A stretch of DNA of 64,000 nucleotides from Fictibacillus phosphorivorans (GCF_001629705.1 NZ_CP015378.1:1116001-1180000), one strand, 5' to 3'. Numbered from the stretch's first letter, positions 16,050-24,654 are shown. Numbers and translations: made by a program. The notes: generated from the letters alone by a model not told the origin.

Positions 16050-16841
16050 GTGAAAGAGAGATTTGAATTACTACTATCTTTGAAAGTTACCGAGTATGAG
16101 ATCAATGAACTTTCAAAGTTTGCCAAAGAATGTGATGAGTGTTACGAGTTATTAAAAGTAAAGCTGGATAGTCTTCACCATTTTATGACAGATCCGATAA
16201 ACCTGCACCGATGGCAGGAATGGGGAGAAGACAAGGATATTATGTCACTGTCTGAAAAGCTCCGGGAAGCTTCTGTACAAGCACTCTGTGACATGGAAAA
16301 ATATCAAAGTGTGCGTACATGTAACCATCAATTGAATGCAAGTGAATACATAACTACACTCTCTCAAACTGTGAAACATGAATTGGACGAATTACATATC
16401 AATGAGAACTCTAAGGTATTATTTATAGGTTCTGGAGCGTTTCCTATTTCTGCTCTCACGATCGCGAGTGAGAAGAATGCTGAAGTTCATTGTATAGACA
16501 TTGATGAAGAAGCGGTCGAGATGGGAAGAAAAGTCTCTGAGATTACAGGCTTACAAGAAAACGTCAGATTCTCTAAATCTGTTCTAAACGACGTTCCCTT
16601 TGCCAAGAATACAACTCATGTCTTAATCGCTTCACTTGTCAGAAATAAATGGGAAGTACTGGATGAACTAAAGGATTTATTACAGCCTCATACAAAAGTG
16701 ATTCTCAGATACGGAAACGGTTTAAAATCAATATTTAACTATTCGTTAGAAATGAACCTAACGAAAGACTGGAAACTGCAGAGCGTTAAACGAACAGGTG
16801 GTATTTATGACACGATGGTCTTAGAGAAGGTTAACGCATGA
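16050..16841 (+). CDS. cntL: Opine metallophore biosynthesis: nicotianamine synthase-like aminobutyrate transferase
   Basis: 263-residue CntL-like enzyme. CntL transfers the aminobutyrate moiety of S-adenosylmethionine to histidine in staphylopine and pseudopaline synthesis. The Rossmann-like SAM site is VLFIGSGAFPISALTIA with acidic VHCIDIDEEAVEMG; RYGNGLKSIFNYSLE is in the C-terminal region. GTG 16050 is chosen because GGAGG lies five bases upstream; the ATG at 16038 overlaps that site. It is the first gene of a three-gene overlapping operon behind the Zur box. No histidine racemase (cntK) gene is in the window, so L-His may be the substrate as in Pseudomonas. Confidence 0.88.
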   Translation: MKERFELLLSLKVTEYEINELSKFAKECDECYELLKVKLDSLHHFMTDPINLHRWQEWGEDKDIMSLSEKLREASVQALCDMEKYQSVRTCNHQLNASEYITTLSQTVKHELDELHINENSKVLFIGSGAFPISALTIASEKNAEVHCIDIDEEAVEMGRKVSEITGLQENVRFSKSVLNDVPFAKNTTHVLIASLVRNKWEVLDELKDLLQPHTKVILRYGNGLKSIFNYSLEMNLTKDWKLQSVKRTGGIYDTMVLEKVNA

Positions 16842-18169
16842 ATGGAAGTAAAGGAAGTGAGGGAAACGTGGATACAAAAAGTTCTAAAGATCTCGGGAAT
16901 ATTCTAATAGCAGGAGTTGGACCAGCTGCCATCCAAACAGCTGTCCAGCTTTTCAATGCTGGCTTTAGTGAAAGAATAGGATTGTATAATCGGCCAGGTG
17001 CTCGTGCAGAACGGATTAAAAGAGAACTGAATCTAAATAAGTTTGAAATGGCTCTTACTATTCAGGGTAAAGAGGCAGAATTGACGACAAAGGTGGATTG
17101 TTTTTTGGATGACGTATCTCAACTATCTGATGAATGGGATACGGTTATTCTTGCAACTCCCTGTACGAGCTATGCAAACGTAATTGAGTCACTACAGACT
17201 GCTGATTTAAAGCGCGTAAGAACCATAGTTTTGCTAGCTCCCAACATCGGTTCAAACGATCTCGTGAAAAATTTGCTGTTAAAAGAAACAGTTGAAGTGA
17301 TCAGCATGTCAACATATTTTGCTGCTACTAAATCTCTTAACTCTGCTATAAAGGCTCATACGAAGGCATATAAAAAACGTATTTATCTAGGTTCATCAAA
17401 TCTTAAAAGCCGTATGGTAAATACACTGCAAGAATTTTTAAAATCAATGAATATCGATGGGGAGATCGTCGACCACCCTCTCGATGCAGAATGCAGAAAT
17501 ATAACAACATATGTGCATCCTGCTTTTTTCTTAAATAGATTTACTTTAAATGAAATATTCGGCCTTCATAGTAACGATAAGAAATATATGTATAAGTTGT
17601 TTCCTGAAGGTCCTATCACACCACAAAGAATAAGAATAATGGTGAGGCTCTGGAAAGAGATTGCTACATTAATGAATGAATTGGGAGCAAAACCGATCAA
17701 TTTATTACAGTTTTTAAATGACGATAATTATCCAGTTCCAACAGAATGCATCCAAAGAGAGGACATTGATGATTTTTCAGAATACGAGGCGGTCAAACAG
17801 GAGTATCTGATGTATATACGCTATGCTTCTATTCTAATCGACCCATTTTCAGAGCCCGATCATGAGGGAAGATACTTTGAATTCTCAGCAGTTCCCTTTA
17901 AAAAAGCAGAAGAAGAAAATAAGGGAGTGTGGTCTATCCCCAGGATACCGTTTGAAGATTATCAAAAGTTGATCGTGATCCATGGACTTGCAGAGAATTC
18001 AGGAATTCCAATGCCTGAGATGAAAAGACTCATCAAAAGTTTCGAATCAGAGTGTGAGCAGATTGAATCTCTGTTAGGAATAAAAGAGTCAATAATCGAA
18101 GCAAGAAGAGAATCTTCCTTGGGAGAAGTAACAAACATCATGAAGGAAAGAAAGAGGCAATTACAATGA
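16838..18169 (+). CDS. cntM: Opine metallophore dehydrogenase (staphylopine/pseudopaline dehydrogenase family)
   Basis: 443-residue CntM-like enzyme that reductively condenses the CntL product with a 2-oxo acid. The Rossmann loop is ILIAGVGPAAIQTA. Conserved blocks match Staphylococcus aureus CntM: ECRN...YVHPAFFLN, LFPEGPIT, INLLQFL, NYPVP, YIRYASILIDPFSEPD and FEFSAVPFK. Arg52 after strand 2 aligns with R33 of the S. aureus enzyme, linked to NADPH use; Ala163 in STYFAA aligns with D150, and alanine there is the alpha-ketoglutarate-type residue as in the Pseudomonas enzyme. The ATG overlaps the cntL stop (ATGA). The alignment is by eye from memory. Confidence 0.9.
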   Translation: MNGSKGSEGNVDTKSSKDLGNILIAGVGPAAIQTAVQLFNAGFSERIGLYNRPGARAERIKRELNLNKFEMALTIQGKEAELTTKVDCFLDDVSQLSDEWDTVILATPCTSYANVIESLQTADLKRVRTIVLLAPNIGSNDLVKNLLLKETVEVISMSTYFAATKSLNSAIKAHTKAYKKRIYLGSSNLKSRMVNTLQEFLKSMNIDGEIVDHPLDAECRNITTYVHPAFFLNRFTLNEIFGLHSNDKKYMYKLFPEGPITPQRIRIMVRLWKEIATLMNELGAKPINLLQFLNDDNYPVPTECIQREDIDDFSEYEAVKQEYLMYIRYASILIDPFSEPDHEGRYFEFSAVPFKKAEEENKGVWSIPRIPFEDYQKLIVIHGLAENSGIPMPEMKRLIKSFESECEQIESLLGIKESIIEARRESSLGEVTNIMKERKRQLQ

Positions 18170-19062
18170 AGAACGGTGTTTGGCTCGCCATTCTGTCTTC
18201 CTTTATTTTCAGTATTATGAACGCTCTCGTTAAGGCAGTAAGTTTAACGATTCCTTATTCAGAAAGTGTATTCTTTAGAAGTTTGATAGGCACAATTATC
18301 ATCTTTATTATTATGAAAAAGAAAAAGGTAGCCTTTTCAAAAACGGGTGTACCGATGCTTATGGTTCGAGGAGTCTTTGGGGCGTTGTATCTTTTAGCTT
18401 ATTTTTATACAATCGCTAAAATACCGTTAGCAGATGCGAGTATTCTAGCTCATTTGTCTCCAATTTTTGCCGTAGTATTAGCAGGTTTGTTTTTAAAAGA
18501 AAAGCTAACGAAAACGCTTCTCTATATTCTTCCTGTCGTGTTAGCAGGGGCTTTCTTGCTGATTAAACCACAAGAATTCTCGTCCTATTCCATGTATGCG
18601 CTAATTGGTGTAGGAAGTGCTTTTTTCGCAGCTTGTGCAGCCACTTCTATACGCTATTTAAGCAGCAGACATCATGCTTATGAAATCGTATTTTATTTTC
18701 TCGCTACAGCAACAATAGTTAGTATACCTTTAATGTGGAACCAATTTGTAATACCTTCACCATTAGAACTGTTTTATCTGATCTGTATCGGAGTTGTATC
18801 TTTAGTAGGACAGCTATTCTTAACAAGTGCATTTACGCATGAAAATGTTATTGTTGTCGAGGTTACCCGTTACATTGGAATCGTCTTTAACGCTTTTTGG
18901 GGCTTTTTATTCTGGTCAGAGATTCCAGATGGTCAAACGATTCTAGGAGGTATGTTAATTATTGCTTCATGCATCTTCTTATCTCGTAGACGATCATTGG
19001 AAGCAAAGATAGATAAACTAAGGGTAAATAAATTAGTGATGAATACAAATGCTAAAAGGTAA
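18166..19062 (+). CDS. cntI: EamA/DMT exporter, probable metallophore exporter
   Basis: 298-residue ten-helix EamA transporter with two internal repeats (about 1-135 and 145-285), e.g. PLADASILAHLSPIFAVVLAG in the first. Its ATG overlaps the dehydrogenase stop (ATGA), so the three genes are translationally coupled. In Pseudomonas the pseudopaline locus ends with an EamA exporter, CntI, whereas Staphylococcus uses an MFS exporter; this operon therefore follows the Pseudomonas layout. The role as exporter is inferred from that context. A bidirectional terminator follows. Confidence 0.85.
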   Translation: MKNGVWLAILSSFIFSIMNALVKAVSLTIPYSESVFFRSLIGTIIIFIIMKKKKVAFSKTGVPMLMVRGVFGALYLLAYFYTIAKIPLADASILAHLSPIFAVVLAGLFLKEKLTKTLLYILPVVLAGAFLLIKPQEFSSYSMYALIGVGSAFFAACAATSIRYLSSRHHAYEIVFYFLATATIVSIPLMWNQFVIPSPLELFYLICIGVVSLVGQLFLTSAFTHENVIVVEVTRYIGIVFNAFWGFLFWSEIPDGQTILGGMLIIASCIFLSRRRSLEAKIDKLRVNKLVMNTNAKR

Positions 19063-19095
19063 GAGAAAACGCTCGGTCAAGAGCGTTTTCTTTTG
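19063..19095. terminator. Bidirectional intrinsic terminator
   Basis: GAAAACGCTC and GAGCGTTTTC are perfect 10-bp arms with T-runs on both strands. It ends the metallophore operon and the permease gene on the other strand. Confidence 0.92.
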
Positions 19096-20469
19096 TTAAC
19101 TTGCAACCTTTTCTATTTTTGTATTGAGTGATTTTCTTCTAAACATATAAGTCGCGCTTATCAGCAAATAAATTCCTAATGTTACGCCAGTGATAATAAC
19201 AGAAGTTGTGAGCACGATTCCGATTAGTATTGCAAATAAAGATAGAATCGCAACCCAAGTTGTATAAGGAAACCATTTTACATAATAACCCGATAACTGT
19301 TCATTGTTTTTTCTTGATTTCAAATGAGCGAAGGAAATGATCAACCAAATGAATAATACAGTATAGCCGAGTGAACCCATAAGATAGTTAAAGGTTTTGT
19401 CTCCTGCAAAAATAGAAATAAGTACACCTGCATATAGAGAAGCTGTACACATGAGAATAGCGATAAATGGAACTTTCTTAGATGAAAGTCGTGCGAAAAT
19501 CCCAGGAACTCGACCGTCAACGGCTTGCGTATATAACACACGTGATGAACCGTATAAGCCTGAGTTCATCGATGAGATGATCGCAAGCAGAATCACACCA
19601 TTCATTACATGATCAGCACCAGGAATTCCAATCATCTGAAACACCATAACAAAAGGACTTTCATTCACACCGTTTACTTGGTCCCAAGGAATTAAACCAA
19701 CAATGATAAAGAACGGAAACAAGTAAAAGGCTATGATGCGAGTTAATGTACTGCGAACAGCTTTTGGTACTACTTTTTCTGGATTCTTCGTTTCAGCTAA
19801 GGTTACACCGATAATCTCCGTTCCACCATACGAGTAAATCACCACTAACATAGCTGTCATAAGACCGGCTGAACCGTTCGGGAAGAAACCTCCTTGATCT
19901 GTTAAGTTCGTGAAGTTCGGTGCAGCATGGCCACCAAACGATACGAATAAAAGCAAAAGTCCTGAAAGAATAAAGATGACGATGACACTGATCTTAATAA
20001 GGGCTAACCAATACTCCGTTTCAGCAAATATTTTAACGGATAACAGATTTACGATCGTAACGGCGATTGAGACTAAAAAAGCTAGCATCCAAATTGGGGT
20101 ATCAGGAAACCAATATTGAAGAAAAATCGCTGCTACTACAGCTTCTGCCGCAATGTTTAACACCCACATCTTCCAATAGATCCAATCAAGAAAATAAGCG
20201 GGGAACATGCCTAATACGGATTGAACAAGGTCACGAAACGTTCGGGCACCACTGTTTTGAACAGCCATCTCTGCTAAACCTTGCATCACAAATAATAAGA
20301 TGATTCCACCGATTAAATAGGCTAGAACAACGGAAGGACCTGCTGTATCAATAGCGGCACTGCTTCCTTTAAAAAGTCCCGCTCCGATACTGCCACCAAG
20401 AGCCATCATCATAATATGACGAGAAGTCATCGTTCGTTGTAAGTTCTCTGTGGTTTTTTTCATCTTCAT
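19096..20469 (-). CDS. yvbW: Amino acid permease (APC family), leucine T-box controlled, YvbW-like
   Basis: 457-residue APC-superfamily permease with 12 helices. The opening SRHIMMMALGGSIGAGLFKGSS has the unwound-helix-1 substrate motif of the family, and the YSYGGTEIIGVTLAETKNPEKVVPKAV block is typical of amino acid transporter (AAT) members. The 330-bp leader is a T-box whose specifier codon reads CTC (Leu). Bacillus subtilis YvbW is a putative leucine permease with a leucine T-box, so this is its likely counterpart. Uncharged tRNA-Leu should switch it on. Start ATG is five bases after GGAG. Confidence 0.85.
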   Translation of the reverse strand: MKMKKTTENLQRTMTSRHIMMMALGGSIGAGLFKGSSAAIDTAGPSVVLAYLIGGIILLFVMQGLAEMAVQNSGARTFRDLVQSVLGMFPAYFLDWIYWKMWVLNIAAEAVVAAIFLQYWFPDTPIWMLAFLVSIAVTIVNLLSVKIFAETEYWLALIKISVIVIFILSGLLLLFVSFGGHAAPNFTNLTDQGGFFPNGSAGLMTAMLVVIYSYGGTEIIGVTLAETKNPEKVVPKAVRSTLTRIIAFYLFPFFIIVGLIPWDQVNGVNESPFVMVFQMIGIPGADHVMNGVILLAIISSMNSGLYGSSRVLYTQAVDGRVPGIFARLSSKKVPFIAILMCTASLYAGVLISIFAGDKTFNYLMGSLGYTVLFIWLIISFAHLKSRKNNEQLSGYYVKWFPYTTWVAILSLFAILIGIVLTTSVIITGVTLGIYLLISATYMFRRKSLNTKIEKVAS

Positions 20470-20511
20470 AACCTCTCCTAAAGTGATATTAGAATCTATA
20501 AAACAAATAAC

Positions 20512-20800
20512 AAAAAAAGGCTTACCATCTCTGATCTCAGTTGTGAGAAAAGAGACGATAAGCCTTTGGCTGACCGCGGTACCACTCTTGTTGATTCGTC
20601 ATAGAATCCTGCTTGTAGAACCTGTTAACGAAGGTTAGTCGTCAAAACATAGAGAACGCGTTCTTTTTGTTTTGCTGCTCCAGGGCGAGTTCAAAGTTTT
20701 CGTAGACTGCGTTCCACCAACCCGCAGCTCTCTATACCACAAAAAGACTTTTACTACTCCCGTTCGTTGCTTTTATCAAAATGATTATTCAGAATAATAT
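20512..20800 (-). promoter_or_regulatory. T-box riboswitch, leucine specifier (CUC)
   Basis: Minus-strand leader elements, in order: the AGTA loop-E motif in GGGAGTAGTAAAAGT; distal stem I with GAGAGCTGCGGGTTGGTGG; the 3' side ACTTTGAA followed by specifier CTC; the T-box word GAGTGGTACCGCGG; and a terminator hairpin made of GGCTTA...TAAGCC ending in TTTTTTT (near 20513). The bulge UGGU complements a tRNA acceptor NCCA with discriminator A, as in tRNA-Leu. Occupies most of the 524-bp gap between 20470 and 20993. Confidence 0.93.
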
Positions 20801-20805
20801 GGATT

Positions 20806-20835
20806 ACTATAAAGGCTGTATCTTGGGCTTGTCAA
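20806..20835 (-). promoter_or_regulatory. Promoter of the T-box/permease transcript
   Basis: Minus strand: TTGACA (20830-20835), 18-bp spacer, TATAGT (20806-20811). The expected start lies near 20799, just upstream of T-box stem I. Confidence 0.75.
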
Positions 20836-20949
20836 CACAAAAATTTTAAATGAAACAGCACAAGGCAGTATGAAAACGGTATCATTTATTCATTTTCTGA
20901 AGTTATTTCTAGCTGTTCTTAACATGTCATGAGGTGAAGAATCATAGAT

Positions 20950-20988
20950 AAAAAAAGGGTGCAGAAGGTTTTGTAATCCCCCAGCACC
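20950..20988 (-). terminator. Intrinsic terminator of the lipoprotein gene
   Basis: Minus strand GGTGC and GCACC arms with a long loop, followed by seven T. Confidence 0.65.
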
Positions 20989-20993
20989 ATAAC

Positions 20994-21521
20994 TTATTTC
21001 TTTATAGCTAGCTTTTGAAAATAATATTTTCCTACATGGTTCACTTGCGCATTAAAATCATTTCTTCCGTTTTCTTTAAACGAAGGACCACAGCTAGAAG
21101 AAGTTACTTGAATAACAGAATACTTAATGTCTTCACCGTTTTTGCCGGAAAAACCACCGTTCGATCCAAGACTGATACACTGATCGTTGATTTCTTTTCG
21201 TTTTCCGTTTTTATCAACGTAATAATATTTATCATTCACAACCCCATAGATCATATCCTTCGTTGACGTGAATGAAACGCCATACTGACTGATCTCCGTA
21301 TCTTTTAACACATCCAAAGTTTTCTCTTTAACTGGAATAACCGTATAATCATCTTCTTTTTTTAACGGGGGTTCGTCAGGCATGTTATAAAACGTAAAAA
21401 TAGAGCCTTCAAAACCTTCTGGAATCAAAAAGATATTGTTTGTAGTCTCTTGTTTATTAAAGCTACAGCCTGCTAAAAACAATAGGGATATCGCAACAAT
21501 TATATATTTTTTCAATCGCAT
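20994..21521 (-). CDS. Lipoprotein, DUF6843-like
   Basis: 175-residue lipoprotein: basic start MRLKKY, hydrophobic segment and lipobox LAGC (Cys19). The mature part begins with IFLIPEGFEGSIFTFYNMPDEPPL, a block seen in Bacillus proteins assigned to DUF6843. Two further Cys residues (in DQCISLG and SSCGPSF) could form a disulfide. Faces the outside of the membrane. Function unknown; the domain name is from memory. Confidence 0.8.
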   Translation of the reverse strand: MRLKKYIIVAISLLFLAGCSFNKQETTNNIFLIPEGFEGSIFTFYNMPDEPPLKKEDDYTVIPVKEKTLDVLKDTEISQYGVSFTSTKDMIYGVVNDKYYYVDKNGKRKEINDQCISLGSNGGFSGKNGEDIKYSVIQVTSSSCGPSFKENGRNDFNAQVNHVGKYYFQKLAIKK

Positions 21522-21696
21522 TCACTCTTTCAATTCATTTTCTTTATTGTATCATTGTATCCAAAATTCCAATAACAACTAACAAGCTTTCCACAGAATT
21601 GTAACGAGTTAAACAAATTTTTCCAAAATATAACCTTTATTATTCCTTCTTTTTGTATAATGAAAAAGATAGATTAGAAAATGGGGGATAAAGATA

Positions 21697-22545
21697 ATGG
21701 CGACATTGTTTCAAAGCAACACAATCGTAGAAGGAACCGAATTGTTAGCACTCTTAACTTCTATAAATAACAAAGAAAAGACATGGGAAGATGTGGATCA
21801 GGAAGTTGTTTTGGATGCTATGATCCTTCATATTGGGTCACCAAATAGTGATCTGAGAGAGATGGTTTACCGATCGTTTTATATGTCAATTATCCACAAT
21901 CAGCTCGACTACGAGACAGTAAAGAAACTTCTAGATTATAGTTTAAAACACCTTTTATTTAAAGGAATAGGCGAAAGTGGGACAGATTCTGTTTTCACAC
22001 GAGCTTTCACGACGATATTAATCGCTGTAATTATCCATAAAGATATTGAAGTGAACTTTCTTTCAAAAGAAACACTTATTGAAGTGAAAAATGAAATCAA
22101 AAAGTACATAGAATTGGAACGAGATGTTAGGGGTTATGTACCCGTAAAAGGTTGGGCACACAGCATTGCTCATGTGGCGGATACGTGCGATGAACTGATC
22201 AAAAGTGAAAAAATTGCTGAAGTTGAATACTTTTCTATCGTCGAAGTGCTTTTGAAAAAATATTGTACGACACCGAATGGTTTTTTGCATGGAGAAGATG
22301 AGCGCGTTGTTACAGCTGTTCTTGCCATGCTGAAAAAAGAGGTTGGATTAGAAGAATTAAACCAATTTGTTGAAAGTATTCCCGGTCTTTTAAAATCTCA
22401 AAAAGAAGAATTGTCATCTGAAAAGTACTGGTTTGTGATGGCTAACTGTAAATCACTATTAAAAAGCCTCTTCATAGGGGTTAGTGATGATCTGCTATGT
22501 GTTTCACTACAACAAACTATTCGAAAAAGCTTATCACAAATTTAA
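21697..22545 (+). CDS. DUF2785-family protein
   Basis: 282-residue soluble, mainly helical protein with HEAT-like character. The block DVRGYVPVKGWAHSIAHVADTCDELI is the hallmark of DUF2785, known from Bacillus and related genomes without assigned function. GGTGTDSVF-type residues appear here as GESGTDSVFTRAF. Start ATG follows GGGGGAT. Monocistronic, ending at a terminator shared with the HxlR gene. Confidence 0.82.
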   Translation: MATLFQSNTIVEGTELLALLTSINNKEKTWEDVDQEVVLDAMILHIGSPNSDLREMVYRSFYMSIIHNQLDYETVKKLLDYSLKHLLFKGIGESGTDSVFTRAFTTILIAVIIHKDIEVNFLSKETLIEVKNEIKKYIELERDVRGYVPVKGWAHSIAHVADTCDELIKSEKIAEVEYFSIVEVLLKKYCTTPNGFLHGEDERVVTAVLAMLKKEVGLEELNQFVESIPGLLKSQKEELSSEKYWFVMANCKSLLKSLFIGVSDDLLCVSLQQTIRKSLSQI

Positions 22546-22552
22546 ACAATCT

Positions 22553-22597
22553 AAAGGAGGCAGCTTTTGGTCAAGTGCGCTGAGCCTCCTTTTGTTA
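22553..22597. terminator. Terminator between convergent genes
   Basis: AAAGGAGGC (22553-22561) and GCCTCCTTT (22584-22592) are perfect arms, followed by TG-T. It also covers the stop codon of the HxlR gene. Confidence 0.85.
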
Positions 22598-22936
22598 TGC
22601 CAAATCTCCATGCTCTGTTCCCCAATCATGCATCTGTTTTAAGATGGGCAGTAAGGTTGAGCCAAATGAAGTCAATGAATATTCAACTCTTGGTGGAACC
22701 GTATTATATGATTTTCGATCAACAAAGCCTTCTTCTTCTAATTCCTTTAATTGCTGCGATAACACTTTATGTGTAACACCCGTCAGCATACTTCTTAATT
22801 CGTTGTACCGCAATGTACCATCCACAGCTAAGTGCCATAGAATAACTGTTTTCCATTTACCACCGATTTTTTGCAATGTATATTCGATCGAACATTTTAA
22901 TTTACCATCATCATGTGTTGATATCTTCATGAGCAT
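22595..22936 (-). CDS. HxlR-family transcriptional regulator
   Basis: 113-residue HxlR/MarR-like winged-helix regulator: CSIEYTLQKIGGKWKTVILWHL (Cys and dimer/HTH start), LRYNELRSMLTGVTHKVLSQQLKELEEEGFV (recognition) and PPRVEYSLTSFG (wing). Cys15, near the N-terminus, sits where the redox-sensing Cys of YodB/HypR-type regulators is found. It is divergent from a VOC-family gene, with a palindrome-rich 116-bp intergenic region, so autoregulation and control of that gene are likely. Confidence 0.9.
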   Translation of the reverse strand: MLMKISTHDDGKLKCSIEYTLQKIGGKWKTVILWHLAVDGTLRYNELRSMLTGVTHKVLSQQLKELEEEGFVDRKSYNTVPPRVEYSLTSFGSTLLPILKQMHDWGTEHGDLA

Positions 22937-22968
22937 AAACGTCCTTTCTTACCTTAAGGATAGTATGT

Positions 22969-23004
22969 CACTTTAAAGTGCGTTCTTACATACGCGAAGT
23001 ATGT
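22969..23004. promoter_or_regulatory. Two palindromes, putative HxlR-type operator
   Basis: CACTTTAAAGTG (22969-22980) and ACATAC-GCGAA-GTATGT (22988-23004) are perfect dyads. The second ends five bases before a TATAAT hexamer (23010-23015) that fits the -10 of the VOC gene, so binding would occlude that promoter. Confidence 0.65.
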
Positions 23005-23052
23005 CTGGGTATAATGATTCCTGTAATCAAAAATAAAAGGAGGAATACGATT

Positions 23053-23547
23053 ATGCCAATCTATCCAAGAACATTCTCTCATATTGGTTTATCCGTGCCA
23101 AATTTAGAAGAAGCCATAAAATTTTATACAGAGGTATTCGGGTGGTACGTTATCATGGAGCCTTCTGATGTAGAGAATGATGATACACCGATCGGACAAA
23201 TGTGCCGTGATGTATTCGGTGATGACTGGGAAACTTTCCGAATTGCTCATCTAGCTACAGGTGACAAGATCGGAGTTGAACTGTTCGAGTTTCCTCATAA
23301 CGAAAAGCCGGAAAACAATTTCGAGTACTGGAAGACAGGTTTGTTCCACTTTTGTATCCAAGACCCTGACATCGAAGGGATCGTTGAGAAAATTAAAGAA
23401 TATGGCGGCAAGCAGCGCATGCCGATTCGTGAGTATTATCCGAACGAAAAACCATATAAAATGGTATATGTAGAAGATCCATTCGGCAATATCTTTGAAA
23501 TCTATACACATAGCTATGAGCTTACCTATTCTCAGGGAGCTTACTAA
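23053..23547 (+). CDS. VOC-superfamily (glyoxalase/dioxygenase-like) protein
   Basis: 164-residue vicinal-oxygen-chelate protein made of two beta-alpha-beta-beta-beta modules. Likely metal ligands are His in FSHIGLSVPN, His in GLFHFCI and Glu in NIFEIYTH, the H/H/E pattern of the family. ATG 23053 is chosen because AGGAGGA lies upstream; the frame extends to 22978 but that part covers the promoter. Divergent from an HxlR regulator, suggesting a role in detoxifying a reactive electrophile or aromatic compound. Substrate unknown. Confidence 0.85.
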   Translation: MPIYPRTFSHIGLSVPNLEEAIKFYTEVFGWYVIMEPSDVENDDTPIGQMCRDVFGDDWETFRIAHLATGDKIGVELFEFPHNEKPENNFEYWKTGLFHFCIQDPDIEGIVEKIKEYGGKQRMPIREYYPNEKPYKMVYVEDPFGNIFEIYTHSYELTYSQGAY

Positions 23548-23557
23548 TAAACTTAAG

Positions 23558-23589
23558 AACCGCTGACGATTTTGTTCAGCGGTTTTTTC
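23558..23589 (+). terminator. Intrinsic terminator
   Basis: AACCGCTGA and TCAGCGGTT arms, followed by six T. Confidence 0.92.
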
Positions 23590-23684
23590 TTTGCACAGAT
23601 TTCAGAAGAAAAGAAAAGACTACTATTTGCATTTTTACTTCTGTAAGCTTGATTTAACATAATCAAGGAAATGGAGTGAAGAAA

Positions 23685-24335
23685 ATGACAAAGAAATTTA
23701 AAATAGATCTGCCTAAGATTCAAGGGCATTTAGAAGAGGCTCGGTTTCGAGATCTGTATTTAGAGGAAGATCCTTATCTTCACGATTGCTCGATCACAGG
23801 AGCATTTTTAGAGAATGAAGAAATCGATAAGCTGATTCTTTCTAAAGTAAAATTCAATAATGTAACGCTCATTCATTCAAGTTTTTATAAAATTGACATG
23901 ACAGATGTGGTATTTGAAAACTGTGATCTTTCTAACACGAATTTTAAAGAGGGTATTCTGTATCGCGTCCATTTTAAAGACTGCAAACTGATGGGTGTTG
24001 ATCTAGAAAAAGCGAATCTTAGAAATGTGACGTTTGAAAACTGCAAGTTAGACATGAGTGAATTTGTAGAAACAGACCTAAAGCCCGTTTTATTCGACCA
24101 ATCCTCACTTAAACATGCAAACTTTTATGAAACAAAACTGAATACAGTAAAATTTGAGTCGTGTAATATCGAGGAAATCGATTTTTCAGAAACTTCTTTG
24201 AACGGAATTGACATTAGTACGTGTAAATTCAATACCATTCATGTAAACCTCACAAGTTTAAAGGGATGTACCGTATCCCGGGACCAAGCCATCGTGTTTT
24301 CCACATTGTTAGGATTACAAGTAAAAGAGGATTAA
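23685..24335 (+). CDS. Pentapeptide repeat protein
   Basis: 216-residue protein formed mostly of pentapeptide repeats of the A(N/D)LxN type: CDLSNTNFKE, VDLEKANLRNVTFENCKLDMSEFVETDLK, SLKHANFYET, EIDFSETSLNGIDI. This folds as a right-handed quadrilateral beta-helix. Some members (Qnr, MfpA) protect gyrase by mimicking DNA; many in Bacillus have no known role. ATG 23685 is chosen, eight bases after GGAG; a GTG at 23676 overlaps that site. Quinolone protection is possible but not shown. Confidence 0.88.
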   Translation: MTKKFKIDLPKIQGHLEEARFRDLYLEEDPYLHDCSITGAFLENEEIDKLILSKVKFNNVTLIHSSFYKIDMTDVVFENCDLSNTNFKEGILYRVHFKDCKLMGVDLEKANLRNVTFENCKLDMSEFVETDLKPVLFDQSSLKHANFYETKLNTVKFESCNIEEIDFSETSLNGIDISTCKFNTIHVNLTSLKGCTVSRDQAIVFSTLLGLQVKED

Positions 24336-24439
24336 AAATTACACTTTACCACAAATTTGATAATTATGTTAATATTGGAATATAGGCGCATTGTGCATCA
24401 CTTCATACATGTAAATCATTTTCCATTAGGAGAGATGAA

Positions 24440-24640
24440 ATGAAGGAGAACCTTACCCTAGCTTGGATTGCTGCGTTATTTGCTCTTGTAGGACAGTTGT
24501 TGTTTTTTATAATCATCGCTATTTATACCGGTGAATGGCGTTTCGTGATGTGGAGTTTCATCGTGAGTATGAGCGTTGGGATTCCTAGTATGATCCACGT
24601 GTGGCAGGCACAAAAACGTATGAATCTAAACAGAAATTAA
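24440..24640 (+). CDS. Small membrane protein
   Basis: 66-residue protein with two hydrophobic helices (about 7-29 and 35-55) and a basic C-terminal tail (AQKRMNLNRN). GGAGAG precedes the ATG. Fifteen bases separate it from a second small membrane protein, so both form an operon. No family recognised. Confidence 0.7.
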   Translation: MKENLTLAWIAALFALVGQLLFFIIIAIYTGEWRFVMWSFIVSMSVGIPSMIHVWQAQKRMNLNRN

Positions 24641-24654
24641 GAGGAGTATTCACC

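Noticed and set aside
22063..22290. Long antisense open frames inside genes (here and throughout)
   Set aside because: They overlap well-supported genes in other frames, lack ribosome binding sites and family resemblance, and reflect codon-composition shadows.
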